DNA of 36,450 nucleotides from Lachnospiraceae bacterium UBA3850 (lineage in GTDB: Bacteria > Bacillota > Clostridia > Lachnospirales > Lachnospiraceae). The translations under genes were made by a program, and so were the position numbers. The stretch covers positions 1 to 36,450 of the forward strand of contig DGHK01000027.1 in NCBI GenBank assembly GCA_002392655.1, in the 5' to 3' direction. How positions within the stretch are numbered: position 1 is the stretch's first letter; every line of letters starts with the position of its first letter. The notes beneath the pieces were generated by a model. It saw only the letters and a list, made by a program, of their open reading frames with translations, was not told where the DNA came from and did no database searches. Positions 23,980 through 32,878 of the stretch are shown here, piece after piece.

Positions 23980-26763
23980 ATGATTCTAGTTGACAAGCTG
24001 TTCGGTACATATAGTGACCGAGAACTTAAGAAAATCGAAAAGACTGTAGATGCAGTCATGGCACTGGAAGATAAGTACAGTAACAGAGAAGAATTTACAG
24101 ATGACATGCTCAGAGCCAAGACGGACGAATTCAAGGCTGCTCTTGCTGATGGTAAGACTCTGGACGATATACTTGTAGATGCTTTTGCTGTTGTAAGAGA
24201 GGCTGCCTGGAGAGTACTGGGCATGAGACCTTACAGGGTACAGGTTATCGGTGGTATCATACTTCATCAGGGACGTCTTGCAGAGATGCGTACAGGTGAA
24301 GGTAAGACTCTTGTTTCTACCATGCCGGCATACCTGAATGCTTTGGAAGGAAAGGGTGTTCACATTGTAACCGTTAACGACTATCTGGCACTCCGTGATG
24401 CTGAGTGGATGGGCCGTGTGCATGAGTTCCTTGGACTTACTGTTGCGCCTGTACTTCAGAGCTATTCCAGAGAAGAAAGACAAAAAGCATATCAGGCGGA
24501 TATTACATATATTACTAATAATGAGCTGGGCTTCGATTACCTGAGAGATAACATGGTAACCTACAAGGATCAGTTGGTTCAGCGCGGACTTCACTATGCT
24601 ATCATCGATGAGATAGACTCTATCCTTATAGATGAGGCAAGAACACCTCTGATCATATCCGGTAGAGGCGGAAAGCCTACAGAGCTTTATAAGATATGTA
24701 ACAACCTGGCTAAGCGTATGCAGAGAGGTACTGCTTCTACTGAGATAACCAAGGCTCAGGCTCTTATGGGAGAGCAGGTAGAGGAGGATGGAGATTATCT
24801 GGTAAATGAAAAGGATAACTTTATCGTATTTACTGAGCAGGGTGTAAAAAATATAGAGCATTATCTTGATATAACTAATCTTACCGAGCCGGAGCATATC
24901 GATGAATATCACTGTATGCTGCAGGCTGTCAGGGCTCATGCACTGATGCATAGAGATAAGGATTATATCGTAAAGGATGGCGAGGTTCTTATCGTTGATG
25001 AGTTCACAGGCCGTGTTATGCCGGGACGAAGATTCAGCGATGGTCTTCATCAGGCACTTGAAGCGAAGGAAGCAGAGTATGACAAGAGCATAAAGATCAA
25101 TAGAGAGAATAAGACTCTGGCTACTATCACGTTCCAGAATTTCTTCAATAAATATGATAAGAAAGCGGGAATGACAGGTACAGCTCAGACAGAAGAGACT
25201 GAGTTCCGTGAGATCTACGGAATGGACGTAGTTGTTATTCCGCCTAACAGACCGGTTGCAAGAGATGATCAGAATGACTCACTCTATGCAACAAAGCAGG
25301 ACAAGTATAATGCAGTTGTAAATGCAGTTGTTGAGGCACATGAGAGAAAGCAGCCTGTTCTTGTAGGTACCGCAAATATTGCAGTATCTGAGGAGCTGGA
25401 TAAGATGCTTCAGAAGAGAGGTATCAAGGCAAATGTACTTAATGCCAAGCATCACGACAGAGAGGCAGAGATAGTTGCTGAGGCAGGACGTGTAGGTGCA
25501 GTCACTATTGCAACAAACATGGCTGGTCGTGGTACAGATATCGTTCTTGGTGGTAACCCTGAGAAGATGGCAGAGAAAATGCTGAAGGATAAGGGGCTCA
25601 CACTGGAAGAAGCAAGCGATGAAGAGCTGAAGGAAGCTCTGGCTGAGGCTAAAAAGATTGCCGAGGCAGAAGCTCCTCAGGTTAAAGAGCTGGGTGGTCT
25701 TAAGGTCATCGGTACTGAAAGACATGAGTCCAGACGTATAGATAATCAGCTTCGTGGTCGTTCCGGACGTCAGGGAGATCCCGGCGAATCCAAGTTCTAT
25801 CTGTCACTGGAGGATGATCTTCTGAGACTCTTCGGTGCTGAAAGAACTATGGAAACCCTTAAGAGATTAAGCGGAGATGAAGGCGGCGAGATCATAGAGA
25901 ACAGAATGGTTACCAAGGCTATCGAGACTGCTCAGAAGAGACTTGAGTCTAACCATTATGGAGTAAGAAAGAGTCTGCTGGAGTATGATCAGGTCAATAA
26001 TGAACAGCGTGAAGTAATCTATGCTGAGAGACGTAAGGTGCTTGATGGCGAGAACATGCATGACACTGTTCGTGAAATGATCGGCGAAACAGCAGAGAAG
26101 TTCATAGGCAAGTTCGTATCGGATGAGATCGAACCATCAGAGTGGGATATCAAGAGTCTTACCAGAGAGATAGCCAGAACCATGCCTCCTCAGAGAGAGG
26201 ACAAGGTTGTAAAGCTTGAGCCGACAGATGAAGAAAAGAACAGCGGTAATGCTGCTGAATATACAGAAAGAGTTAAGGCTGAGATATTAGATGCATTTGA
26301 AACCTTCTGTGAGGATGTCTATGAAGATGAAGATCAGCTTCAGGACTTTGAACGAATGATGATCATGAGGGCTGTCGATTCCAAGTGGATGGAACAGATA
26401 GATGACATGGAGCAGCTTCGTCAGGGTATCGGTCTTCAGGGATATGGTAACAGAGATCCAGTAGTCGAATACAAGATGGCCGGCTTTGAAATGTTTAATG
26501 AGATGATCGCTTCTATCAGGGAGCAGGTTGCATTTAACATGACTCATTTCAGACCTCGTCCAAAGGAGGAGGCTGTCAGAGAACAGGTTGTCAAGGAAAC
26601 AGGAACTAACAAGGACGATACGGTTGTTAAGGGACCGAAGGTTAATAAGACCAAGAAGATCGGAAGAAATGATCTGTGCCCATGTGGTTCAGGTAAGAAA
26701 TATAAGAACTGTCATCTGCCGCTTGGCGGTTATGATGGACCGGACAGAAGACAGCAGCAGTAG
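23980..26763 (+). CDS. secA: Preprotein translocase ATPase SecA
   Basis: The ATPase motor that drives proteins through SecYEG. Walker A RTGEGKT is at residues 105-111, the DEAD-type IIDEIDSILIDEARTPLI near 206-223, and GRGTDIVLGGNPEKM marks the second nucleotide fold. GRSGRQGDPGESKFYLSLED is intact. The C-terminal SEC-C zinc motif is NDLCPCGSGKKYKNCH. At 927 aa it is longer than the ~840 of Bacillus. Part of the extra is an acidic, Ala/Glu/Lys-rich helical insertion (about residues 527-568, LTLEEASDEELKEALAEAKK) after GGNPEKM. GGGAGGA lies before the ATG. prfB follows after 105 bases with no terminator, the classical secA-prfB arrangement. Confidence 0.98.
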   Translation: MILVDKLFGTYSDRELKKIEKTVDAVMALEDKYSNREEFTDDMLRAKTDEFKAALADGKTLDDILVDAFAVVREAAWRVLGMRPYRVQVIGGIILHQGRLAEMRTGEGKTLVSTMPAYLNALEGKGVHIVTVNDYLALRDAEWMGRVHEFLGLTVAPVLQSYSREERQKAYQADITYITNNELGFDYLRDNMVTYKDQLVQRGLHYAIIDEIDSILIDEARTPLIISGRGGKPTELYKICNNLAKRMQRGTASTEITKAQALMGEQVEEDGDYLVNEKDNFIVFTEQGVKNIEHYLDITNLTEPEHIDEYHCMLQAVRAHALMHRDKDYIVKDGEVLIVDEFTGRVMPGRRFSDGLHQALEAKEAEYDKSIKINRENKTLATITFQNFFNKYDKKAGMTGTAQTEETEFREIYGMDVVVIPPNRPVARDDQNDSLYATKQDKYNAVVNAVVEAHERKQPVLVGTANIAVSEELDKMLQKRGIKANVLNAKHHDREAEIVAEAGRVGAVTIATNMAGRGTDIVLGGNPEKMAEKMLKDKGLTLEEASDEELKEALAEAKKIAEAEAPQVKELGGLKVIGTERHESRRIDNQLRGRSGRQGDPGESKFYLSLEDDLLRLFGAERTMETLKRLSGDEGGEIIENRMVTKAIETAQKRLESNHYGVRKSLLEYDQVNNEQREVIYAERRKVLDGENMHDTVREMIGETAEKFIGKFVSDEIEPSEWDIKSLTREIARTMPPQREDKVVKLEPTDEEKNSGNAAEYTERVKAEILDAFETFCEDVYEDEDQLQDFERMMIMRAVDSKWMEQIDDMEQLRQGIGLQGYGNRDPVVEYKMAGFEMFNEMIASIREQVAFNMTHFRPRPKEEAVREQVVKETGTNKDDTVVKGPKVNKTKKIGRNDLCPCGSGKKYKNCHLPLGGYDGPDRRQQQ

Positions 26764-26868
26764 ATAATCAAAACGATATATATTAAGTAAGCACGTTTAT
26801 AGATCTTTAAGCATGATGCTTGGATGGATGATCGTATAATACTTACAAAATAAAGGCAGGTGATCAGG

Positions 26869-27988
26869 GTGCTTGAGTTGGACGAGTATAAGTTCGAACT
26901 GCAAAAGTACAGAACACCCCTGAACGAAGTGAGGGATTCACTTTGACATCGCAGGGAAAGAAAAAAGAATAGAAGAATTAGACAAGATCATGGAAGATCC
27001 GGATTTCTGGAATGATGTAGAGAGATCCGGTCAGGTTATGAAGGAAGTCAAGGGACTGAAATCAACTATAGCCAGTTTTCGCGAGATGGAAACAGCTTTT
27101 TCGGATATCGAAACCCTTATAGAGATGGCAGAAGAGGAGGGGGATGACGAGCTTATCAGCGAAGCAGGCGAGGAGCTTGGACGTTTCAAGGAGAAGTTCG
27201 ATGCCTTCCGTATAGAGACACTTCTGTCCGGGGAATTTGATTCATATGATGCAACCGTTAAGGTTAATGCCGGAACCGGTGGAACAGAGGCCTGTGACTG
27301 GACCAGTATGGTATATCGTATGTACACCCGCTGGGCAGAGAGTCATGGCTTTACCGTAACACTTCTGGATGAGCTTGAGGGAGATGAAGCCGGACTTAAG
27401 ACAGTCACCTTCCAGGTTTCCGGTTATCATGCTTATGGATATCTCAAGTCTGAGCATGGAACTCACAGGCTTGTAAGAATCTCGCCCTTCAATGCAAATG
27501 GTAAAAGACAGACCTCCTTCTGTGCAGTGGAGGTTGTACCGGTTATAGATGATGCAATCAATATTGAGATAGCTGATGAGGATATCAGAATAGATACCTA
27601 TAGAGCCAGCGGTGCCGGCGGACAGCATATCAATAAAACCTCTTCGGCAATCAGGATAACACATTTTCCTTCCGGTATCGTGGTGCAGTGTCAGAATGAA
27701 CGAAGCCAGCATCAGAACAAGGATCAGGCAATGAAGATGCTGAAGTCCAAGCTGTATCAGTTGGAGCGGGAGAAGCAGGCAGCTCAGCTCTCCGGTATAA
27801 AGGGTGAGATGATGGAAAATGGATTTGGAGCTCATATCAGATCCTACTTCCTGCAGCCCTATACATTGGTAAAGGATTCGAGAACCGGCTGTGAAATGGG
27901 TGATGCCTATAAAGTACTGGACGGTTATCTGGATCCGTTTATGAGTGCATATCTGGTATGGCTTTCTACAGGCGGAAATCAGGACTAG
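26869..27988 (+). CDS. prfB: Peptide chain release factor 2, expressed by programmed +1 frameshift
   Basis: RF2 recognises UGA and UAA stops and releases the peptide. Frame 1 starts at GTG 26869 (preceded by GGCAGGTGATC, a good anti-SD match) and runs 25 codons to CTT, then an in-frame TGA at 26944-26946. A +1 slip at CTT-TGA-C (skipping T 26944) continues as DIAGKEKRIEELDKIM to the stop at 27988: join(26869..26943, 26945..27988), 372 aa. Anticodon-like SPF (ISPFNANGKRQTSF) and the catalytic GGQ (GAGGQHINKTSSAIR) are present. This is the known autoregulatory circuit: low RF2 favours the slip. A frame-only gene call would wrongly begin at 26990. Confidence 0.97.
26928..26947 (+). promoter_or_regulatory. 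prfB +1 frameshift signal
   Basis: The GAGGG internal Shine-Dalgarno-like element lies about 5 bases before the slippery CTT (26941-26943), followed by TGA and C (TGAC, a weak termination context). E. coli prfB has the same CTTTGAC heptamer with a slightly closer SD. Confidence 0.92.
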
Positions 27989-28077
27989 TACACTGTGTCG
28001 TTAGTATAGCTGATTAAAAATCTGTGTACCGGCGTGTAGAGATACTCTATGGAAATACATGAAAGATAGGTAGTAAT

Positions 28078-29292
28078 ATGATTAATGTAGCAATTCTTGG
28101 ATATGGAACAGTTGGTTCCGGCGTATATAAGATCATAAAAGATAATAATAGCCATATCTCACGTAGAGCAGGTGACGATATAAGGGTTAAGTATGTGCTT
28201 GATCTGAGAGACTTCCCGGGAGATCCTGTGGAGGAGGTTCTGGTTCATGATGTAAATGTCATCATGGAGGATGATGAGGTCGATATTGTTGTCGAGGTAA
28301 TGGGCGGAATTGAGCCTGCATATACATTTGTGAAGAGAGCCCTGGACAGAGGTAAAAGTGCATGTACCTCTAATAAGGAGCTGGTTGCCAAGCATGGCGC
28401 TGAGCTGCTGGAGATAGCTGCAGAGAATAAGGTTAACTTCTTCTTCGAGGCATCAGTCGGTGGTGGTATTCCTATCATAAGACCGCTTATCGAGTGTCTT
28501 ACTGTAGATCATATAGAAGAAATACAGGGAATCATGAATGGTACAACAAACTACATCCTTACCAAGATGGAGGATGAGGGTGCTGACTTTGATACTGTTC
28601 TTAAGGATGCTCAGGAGAAGGGATATGCTGAGAGAAATCCGGAGGCTGATATCGAGGGCTATGATGCCTGCAGAAAGATAGCTATACTTGCTTCACTTGC
28701 TTATGAGAAGCAGGTAAACTTCGAGGATATTTATACAGAAGGAATCACCGGGATTACTACGGATGATTTTAAATATATGAAGAGTATTGGTGCTTCCATC
28801 AAGCTTCTGGGAATCGCCAGAAAGAATGTGGGCATAACTTATTCCATGGTTGCCCCGTTTGTGATTTATCAGGACAATCCTCTTTATAACGTAAAGGATG
28901 TATTTAATGCTATCCTTGTAAAGGGTGACATGCTGGGAGATGTAATGTTCTACGGAAAGGGCGCCGGTTCTCTTCCTACAGCAAGTGCGGTAGTATCTGA
29001 CATAGTAGATGCTGTAAAGAGAAATGGCTACACAGCCAGCATTCACTGGAACAGGCAGCAGAGAATACTTGGTGGTGTAGATGCATTTACCACTCCATTC
29101 TTTGTAAGAGTAAAGGGAAAAGGCATCGAAGATAAGATCCGCAGTGCTTTCGGAGAGGTTCAGTTCATAGAGCCTGCCGGGAAAATCGCAGGTGAAGAAA
29201 CTGCATTTATCACAAAGGTACTTGCAGGGTCGGAATTTGAACAGGCTGCTGCTGATTTTGAGATAATCAGCAGAATCAGGGTTAGTAACTGA
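28078..29292 (+). CDS. hom: Homoserine dehydrogenase
   Basis: Reduces aspartate semialdehyde to homoserine with NAD(P)H, the branch point to threonine and methionine. The nucleotide-binding motif is AILGYGTVGSGVYKI at the N-terminus. Other landmarks are VVEVMGGIEPAYTFVKRAL, TSNKELVAKHGAELL, the signature IMNGTTNYILTKM, and NPEADIEGYDACRKIAILAS. The C-terminal ~55 residues (from FFVRVKGKG) give only a short ACT-like end, so at 404 aa it is a little shorter than the ~430-aa feedback-regulated form. AGG lies ahead of the ATG. lysC follows in the same direction after 93 bases containing a hairpin, and both act in the aspartate family. Confidence 0.96.
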   Translation: MINVAILGYGTVGSGVYKIIKDNNSHISRRAGDDIRVKYVLDLRDFPGDPVEEVLVHDVNVIMEDDEVDIVVEVMGGIEPAYTFVKRALDRGKSACTSNKELVAKHGAELLEIAAENKVNFFFEASVGGGIPIIRPLIECLTVDHIEEIQGIMNGTTNYILTKMEDEGADFDTVLKDAQEKGYAERNPEADIEGYDACRKIAILASLAYEKQVNFEDIYTEGITGITTDDFKYMKSIGASIKLLGIARKNVGITYSMVAPFVIYQDNPLYNVKDVFNAILVKGDMLGDVMFYGKGAGSLPTASAVVSDIVDAVKRNGYTASIHWNRQQRILGGVDAFTTPFFVRVKGKGIEDKIRSAFGEVQFIEPAGKIAGEETAFITKVLAGSEFEQAAADFEIISRIRVSN

Positions 29293-29316
29293 TGAAGCAT
29301 CAGGTTCAGCAGTTTA

Positions 29317-29336
29317 TGAGAAGCGTCAGCTTCTCA
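29317..29336 (+). other. Stem-loop between hom and lysC
   Basis: TGAGAAGC / GCTTCTCA, a perfect 8-bp stem with a GTCA tetraloop. No T tract follows, so it is more likely an mRNA stability or processing element than a terminator. Confidence 0.55.
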
Positions 29337-29385
29337 AAATGTAGTTTGTTGGGGGAAATATACTTGGGAGGCATAGATTGATAAA

Positions 29386-30591
29386 ATGCTGATAGTTAAA
29401 AAATTCGGAGGAACCTCGGTAGGAAATCGCGACCGTATATTTAATGTGGCCCAGAGATGTATCGAGGATTATCAAAAAGGAAATGATGTAGTAGTTGTTC
29501 TTTCCGCCATGGGTAAATACACAGATGTACTTATAGATATGGCAAAGGAGATAAACCCCAACCCACCTAAGCGTGAGATGGATATGATCCTGACAACCGG
29601 AGAACAGCAGTCGGTTGCACTTATGTCTATGGCTATGGCAGCCCTTGGAGTACCTGCGGTATCACTGAATGCATTTCAGGTTGCCATGCATACTTCCTCT
29701 GCATATAGCAATGCACGTATCAAGAGGATTGATACAGACCGCATACAGAGTGAGCTGCAGCAGAGAAAGATAGTCATAGTTACAGGTTTCCAGGGTATCA
29801 ACAAGTTTGATGACTACACGACACTGGGACGTGGTGGTTCTGATACCACGGCAGTTGCAATCGCGGCTGCACTTCATGCGGATAAATGTGAGATATACAC
29901 AGATGTTGATGGTGTATATACAGCGGATCCCAGAAAGGTGCCTACTGCTCGTAAGCTGGATCAGGTTACCTATGATGAGATGCTTGAACTGGCAACACTT
30001 GGTGCCGGCGTACTTCACAATCGTTCAGTTGAACTTGCTAAGAAGTATGGAGTAAAACTTGTTGTACGTTCCAGTCTGAATAAGAACGAAGGAACCATAG
30101 TTAGGGAGGGAAGTAAGATGGAGAAAATGATAGTAAGCGGTGTTGCAGCGGATCCGGATGCAGCCAGAGTTGCAGTTATAGGTCTTAAGGATGAGCCGGG
30201 AGTTGCATTTAAGCTGTTCAATGCACTTGCAAAGCAGAATATAAATATAGATATGATCCTTCAGTCTATAGGAAGACATGGAAAGAAGGATATATCTTTT
30301 ACATGTACAGATGATGATGCAGATCTTGCCAAGAAGATCATCGAAGAGCAGATGGACTTCGAGGAGATTGATGTTGATAAGCATGTAGCAAAGGTTTCCA
30401 TAGTTGGTGCCGGAATGCAGACAAATGCAGGTGTTGCAGCTAAGATGTTCGAGGCTCTTTATGATGCTAATATCAACATCCGTATGATATCAACATCTGA
30501 GATCCGTGTTACAGTTCTTATAAATGAGAAGAACACTGAGAGAGCTATGAATGCAATCCATGATAAGTTCAATCTTGGAAATAATGATTAG
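29386..30591 (+). CDS. lysC: Aspartate kinase
   Basis: Phosphorylates aspartate, the first step toward lysine, threonine and methionine. The N-terminal LIVKKFGGTSVGNRDRIF carries the KFGGTS motif. TTGEQQSVALMSMAMAALG and GRGGSDTTAVAIAAALHAD are kinase-domain motifs. Two ACT domains follow from about residue 262 (VIGLKDEPGVAFKLFNAL and VSIVGAGMQTNAGVAAKMF), so lysine and/or threonine feedback is expected. 401 aa is normal for a monofunctional enzyme. The GGGAGG box is 14 bases before the ATG, unusually far. A TTG at the right distance (29379) opens a 4-codon out-of-frame ORF whose TGA overlaps the lysC start region. Confidence 0.96.
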   Translation: MLIVKKFGGTSVGNRDRIFNVAQRCIEDYQKGNDVVVVLSAMGKYTDVLIDMAKEINPNPPKREMDMILTTGEQQSVALMSMAMAALGVPAVSLNAFQVAMHTSSAYSNARIKRIDTDRIQSELQQRKIVIVTGFQGINKFDDYTTLGRGGSDTTAVAIAAALHADKCEIYTDVDGVYTADPRKVPTARKLDQVTYDEMLELATLGAGVLHNRSVELAKKYGVKLVVRSSLNKNEGTIVREGSKMEKMIVSGVAADPDAARVAVIGLKDEPGVAFKLFNALAKQNINIDMILQSIGRHGKKDISFTCTDDDADLAKKIIEEQMDFEEIDVDKHVAKVSIVGAGMQTNAGVAAKMFEALYDANINIRMISTSEIRVTVLINEKNTERAMNAIHDKFNLGNND

Positions 30592-30604
30592 TCCAGCTAT
30601 CTTG

Positions 30605-30717
30605 TGACCGATGTACCGGATGACAGGGAAAACTGACAATGTACGAGGTGTCAGGGGAGACTGACAATGTACGAGGTGTCAAGAAAGACTAACGATAGAC
30701 GGTTAGTCCTGAATGAT
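30605..30717 (+). repeat. 28-bp tandem repeat with hairpin-forming units, four copies
   Basis: Units start at 30605, 30634, 30662 and 30690. Units 2 and 3 share TGACAATGTACGAGGTGTCA almost exactly; units 1 and 4 are diverged. Units 2 and 3 have arms TGACA/TGTCA. Unit 4 has different bases but forms GACTAAC/GTTAGTC, a 7-bp stem. The array sits between the lysC stop and the terminator at 30723. Confidence 0.8.
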
Positions 30718-30722
30718 GGATA

Positions 30723-30770
30723 ATAAAAATAACCGCTATTTCTGGTAAGGATATGGGCGGTTATTTTTAT
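30723..30770. terminator. Terminator after lysC
   Basis: A perfect 14-bp stem ATAAAAATAACCGC (30723-30736) / GCGGTTATTTTTAT (30757-30770). The T-rich 3' arm acts as the T tract, and the stem could work on both strands. Confidence 0.85.
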
Positions 30771-30861
30771 GCCTGTTTATTGGTTCGGTTTTTGCGGGGC
30801 TTCTCTTTTGTTCCGATAAGTTATGTAGTAAATGTGTACTAAGTGGAGATGATAATAACAT

Positions 30862-32118
30862 ATGAGCAGGGTTATTGATAAAATAATAATATGTGCACTT
30901 GCTGTATTTGCCATGAACTATATGATACATGGAAATGCATTTCTTGTGCTGCTCTATATGTCTATTATTCTAAGCGCATTAGGCTACTATCTTCTGTCTC
31001 GTGATATAGAGAGTTGCAGGATGAGACCGGAGGGAACCGGAGAATATATAGCATTTATAGTGCAGATAATAAGTGTGGTCCCGGCTGTATTTAATCCTGA
31101 ACTCATACCCATAATACCTGTAGCGGCATATGATATGACCAGAAGCAGGAATTATCCCGGAGCGGCAGTAGTAGTGGCAGCATTTCTAAATGCTATCAGA
31201 CCGGGGGCCTGGCGGACGGAGGCTCTGTCCTGGACACTTCTGGTATATGTATTAATGATTACAATACTTTCTGTTATCCTGTCTATTAAAACAGAAAGAA
31301 ATGCACTGCTTCTGAAAGGGTATAAAAAAATCCGCGATGACAGTGAGGAGAAACAGAGAAAGCTGAATATGCAGAATCAGGAGCTGATTCAGGCGAGAGA
31401 TGCAGAGCTTCATAATGCGCAGTTATCTGAGAGAAACAGGATAGCAAGGGACATACATGATAATGTTGGACATACCTTGTCCAGAGCTATACTTCAGATG
31501 GGTGCGCTGCTTGCTATTCATAAGGGAGAACCCATTTCCGAGGAGCTGGAGGGAGTTCGTGAGACTCTGGACTCTGCTATGGGAAGCATCAGATCCAGTG
31601 TCCATAACCTGCATGATGATTCCATTGATGTAAAATCCTCTATCACTCAGTTGGCAGAGCCGTTATATAATAATTATAATGTTCATCTGGATATAGATAT
31701 TTCTGATGACATGCCCAGAAATGTGAAGTATGCTGTTATAGGAATCACCAAAGAAGCTATATCCAATATTATAAAGCATAGCATTAGTAGTGATGTGGAT
31801 ATAAAGCTGAGTCAGCATCCCTCCATGTATCAACTGGTGATACAGGATTATATGCTGGATGACAGGACTAGAGGACAGGCTGGAAGCTCCGGTGTAAAAG
31901 CGGATAAGGCTCAAGAGAGTGTAAGGATAAAGGATACCGGAGAAGCACATAAAAAATCAGAAGCAGAAAACACTTCGAAAGATAGAGCTGTAAAAAAGGA
32001 AAATGGAATCGGTCTGGAGAATATTAGAAGCCGTGCTGAGTCCGTAAATGGAACGCTTCATATATCAGATGAAAATGGATTCAGGATATTTGTTTCTATT
32101 CCCAGACAGATATCATAA
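30862..32118 (+). CDS. Two-component sensor histidine kinase (NarL/DegS type)
   Basis: Membrane kinase partner of the following response regulator. Residues ~1-145 hold several hydrophobic segments (IICALAVFAMNYMI, LVLLYMSIILSALGYYLL, YIAFIVQIISVVPAVF, WTLLVYVLMITILSVIL), with no large extracellular domain. A coiled-coil (about 155-190) leads to the HisKA_3 motif ERNRIARDIHDNVGHTLSRA with phospho-acceptor H199. The ATPase domain has the N box (KEAISNIIKHS) and a late GIGLENIRSRAESVNG. Between them the usual D-x-G box is altered (VIQDYMLDD) and followed by a ~45-residue hydrophilic Lys/Glu/Ser insertion (about 333-378). GGAG is 12 bases from the ATG. The signal is unknown. Confidence 0.9.
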   Translation: MSRVIDKIIICALAVFAMNYMIHGNAFLVLLYMSIILSALGYYLLSRDIESCRMRPEGTGEYIAFIVQIISVVPAVFNPELIPIIPVAAYDMTRSRNYPGAAVVVAAFLNAIRPGAWRTEALSWTLLVYVLMITILSVILSIKTERNALLLKGYKKIRDDSEEKQRKLNMQNQELIQARDAELHNAQLSERNRIARDIHDNVGHTLSRAILQMGALLAIHKGEPISEELEGVRETLDSAMGSIRSSVHNLHDDSIDVKSSITQLAEPLYNNYNVHLDIDISDDMPRNVKYAVIGITKEAISNIIKHSISSDVDIKLSQHPSMYQLVIQDYMLDDRTRGQAGSSGVKADKAQESVRIKDTGEAHKKSEAENTSKDRAVKKENGIGLENIRSRAESVNGTLHISDENGFRIFVSIPRQIS

Positions 32119-32140
32119 TGTTTAGAAAGGAATCACGTCC

Positions 32141-32761
32141 ATGAAGATAATCATAGTCGATGATGATAAACTCGTGGCTATGTCACTTAAAACGATAGTA
32201 GAATCAGATAAGGATATAGAGGTGCTGGCGACGGGCAATTCCGGTGAAGAGGCAATAGCTCTCTATGAGCAGTATCATCCGGACGTACTGCTTATGGATA
32301 TAAGGATGACCGGAATGACAGGACTTGAGGCGGGAGAGCAGATTCTTTCGGTTCATAGGGATGCCCGCATACTGTATCTTACAACCTTTAGTGACGATGA
32401 CTATATAGTGAAGGCGCTATCTATAGGCGCAAAGGGCTATATCATAAAGCAGGATTTCGACTCTATTATCCCGTCACTAAAGACAGTAAATAGCGGACAG
32501 TCAGTATTTGGAAATGAGATAACTGAGAAGTTTTCTGACATCATGCATCAATCCTCCGGCTTTGACTATACAGCACATGGTCTTACAGAACAGGAGTCTG
32601 AGATAGTCAGATGTGTTGCAGATGGTCTTTCCAATAAGGAGATATCTGATAAGCTGTTCCTTTCCGAGGGGACTGTAAGAAACTACATCAGCAGCATACT
32701 GTCCAAGCTGGAGCTTAGAGACAGAACCAATCTCGCGATATATTATTATAAGAATATATAG
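32141..32761 (+). CDS. NarL/LuxR-family response regulator
   Basis: A receiver domain with the acidic pair in IIIVDDDKL, phospho-acceptor D53 in VLLMDIRM, the switch Thr in LYLTTFSDDDY and Lys in AKGYIIKQ. A C-terminal LuxR-type helix-turn-helix follows (LTEQESEIVRCVADGLSNKE, then FLSEGTVRNYISSILSKLEL). 206 aa, complete. GAAAGGA lies before the ATG, and the gene starts 22 bases after the kinase stop, so the pair is co-transcribed. Targets are not identifiable; the next genes downstream are candidates only by position. No terminator follows, but a small AAAGAG/CTCTTT stem lies near 32808. Confidence 0.94.
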   Translation: MKIIIVDDDKLVAMSLKTIVESDKDIEVLATGNSGEEAIALYEQYHPDVLLMDIRMTGMTGLEAGEQILSVHRDARILYLTTFSDDDYIVKALSIGAKGYIIKQDFDSIIPSLKTVNSGQSVFGNEITEKFSDIMHQSSGFDYTAHGLTEQESEIVRCVADGLSNKEISDKLFLSEGTVRNYISSILSKLELRDRTNLAIYYYKNI

Positions 32762-32878
32762 TGAGCGAGTGTCCCAAAACCTTTTGATATCATTGGTTGT
32801 AATCCCAAAGAGTATGCTCTTTGTCCAATTCCGTTAGGGCTCTTCACGCCTTATCTAATAACGAGTGGAGAAAGGAAA

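Noticed and set aside
23986..25050. Long open frame (354 codons) antisense to secA
   Set aside because: It is fully inside secA on the opposite strand, rich in Ser/Leu/Ile/Tyr/Cys as expected of an antisense shadow, and has no recognisable motif.
26835..26840. TATAAT before prfB as a separate promoter
   Set aside because: No acceptable -35 at 16-18 bases; prfB may simply be read from the secA promoter.
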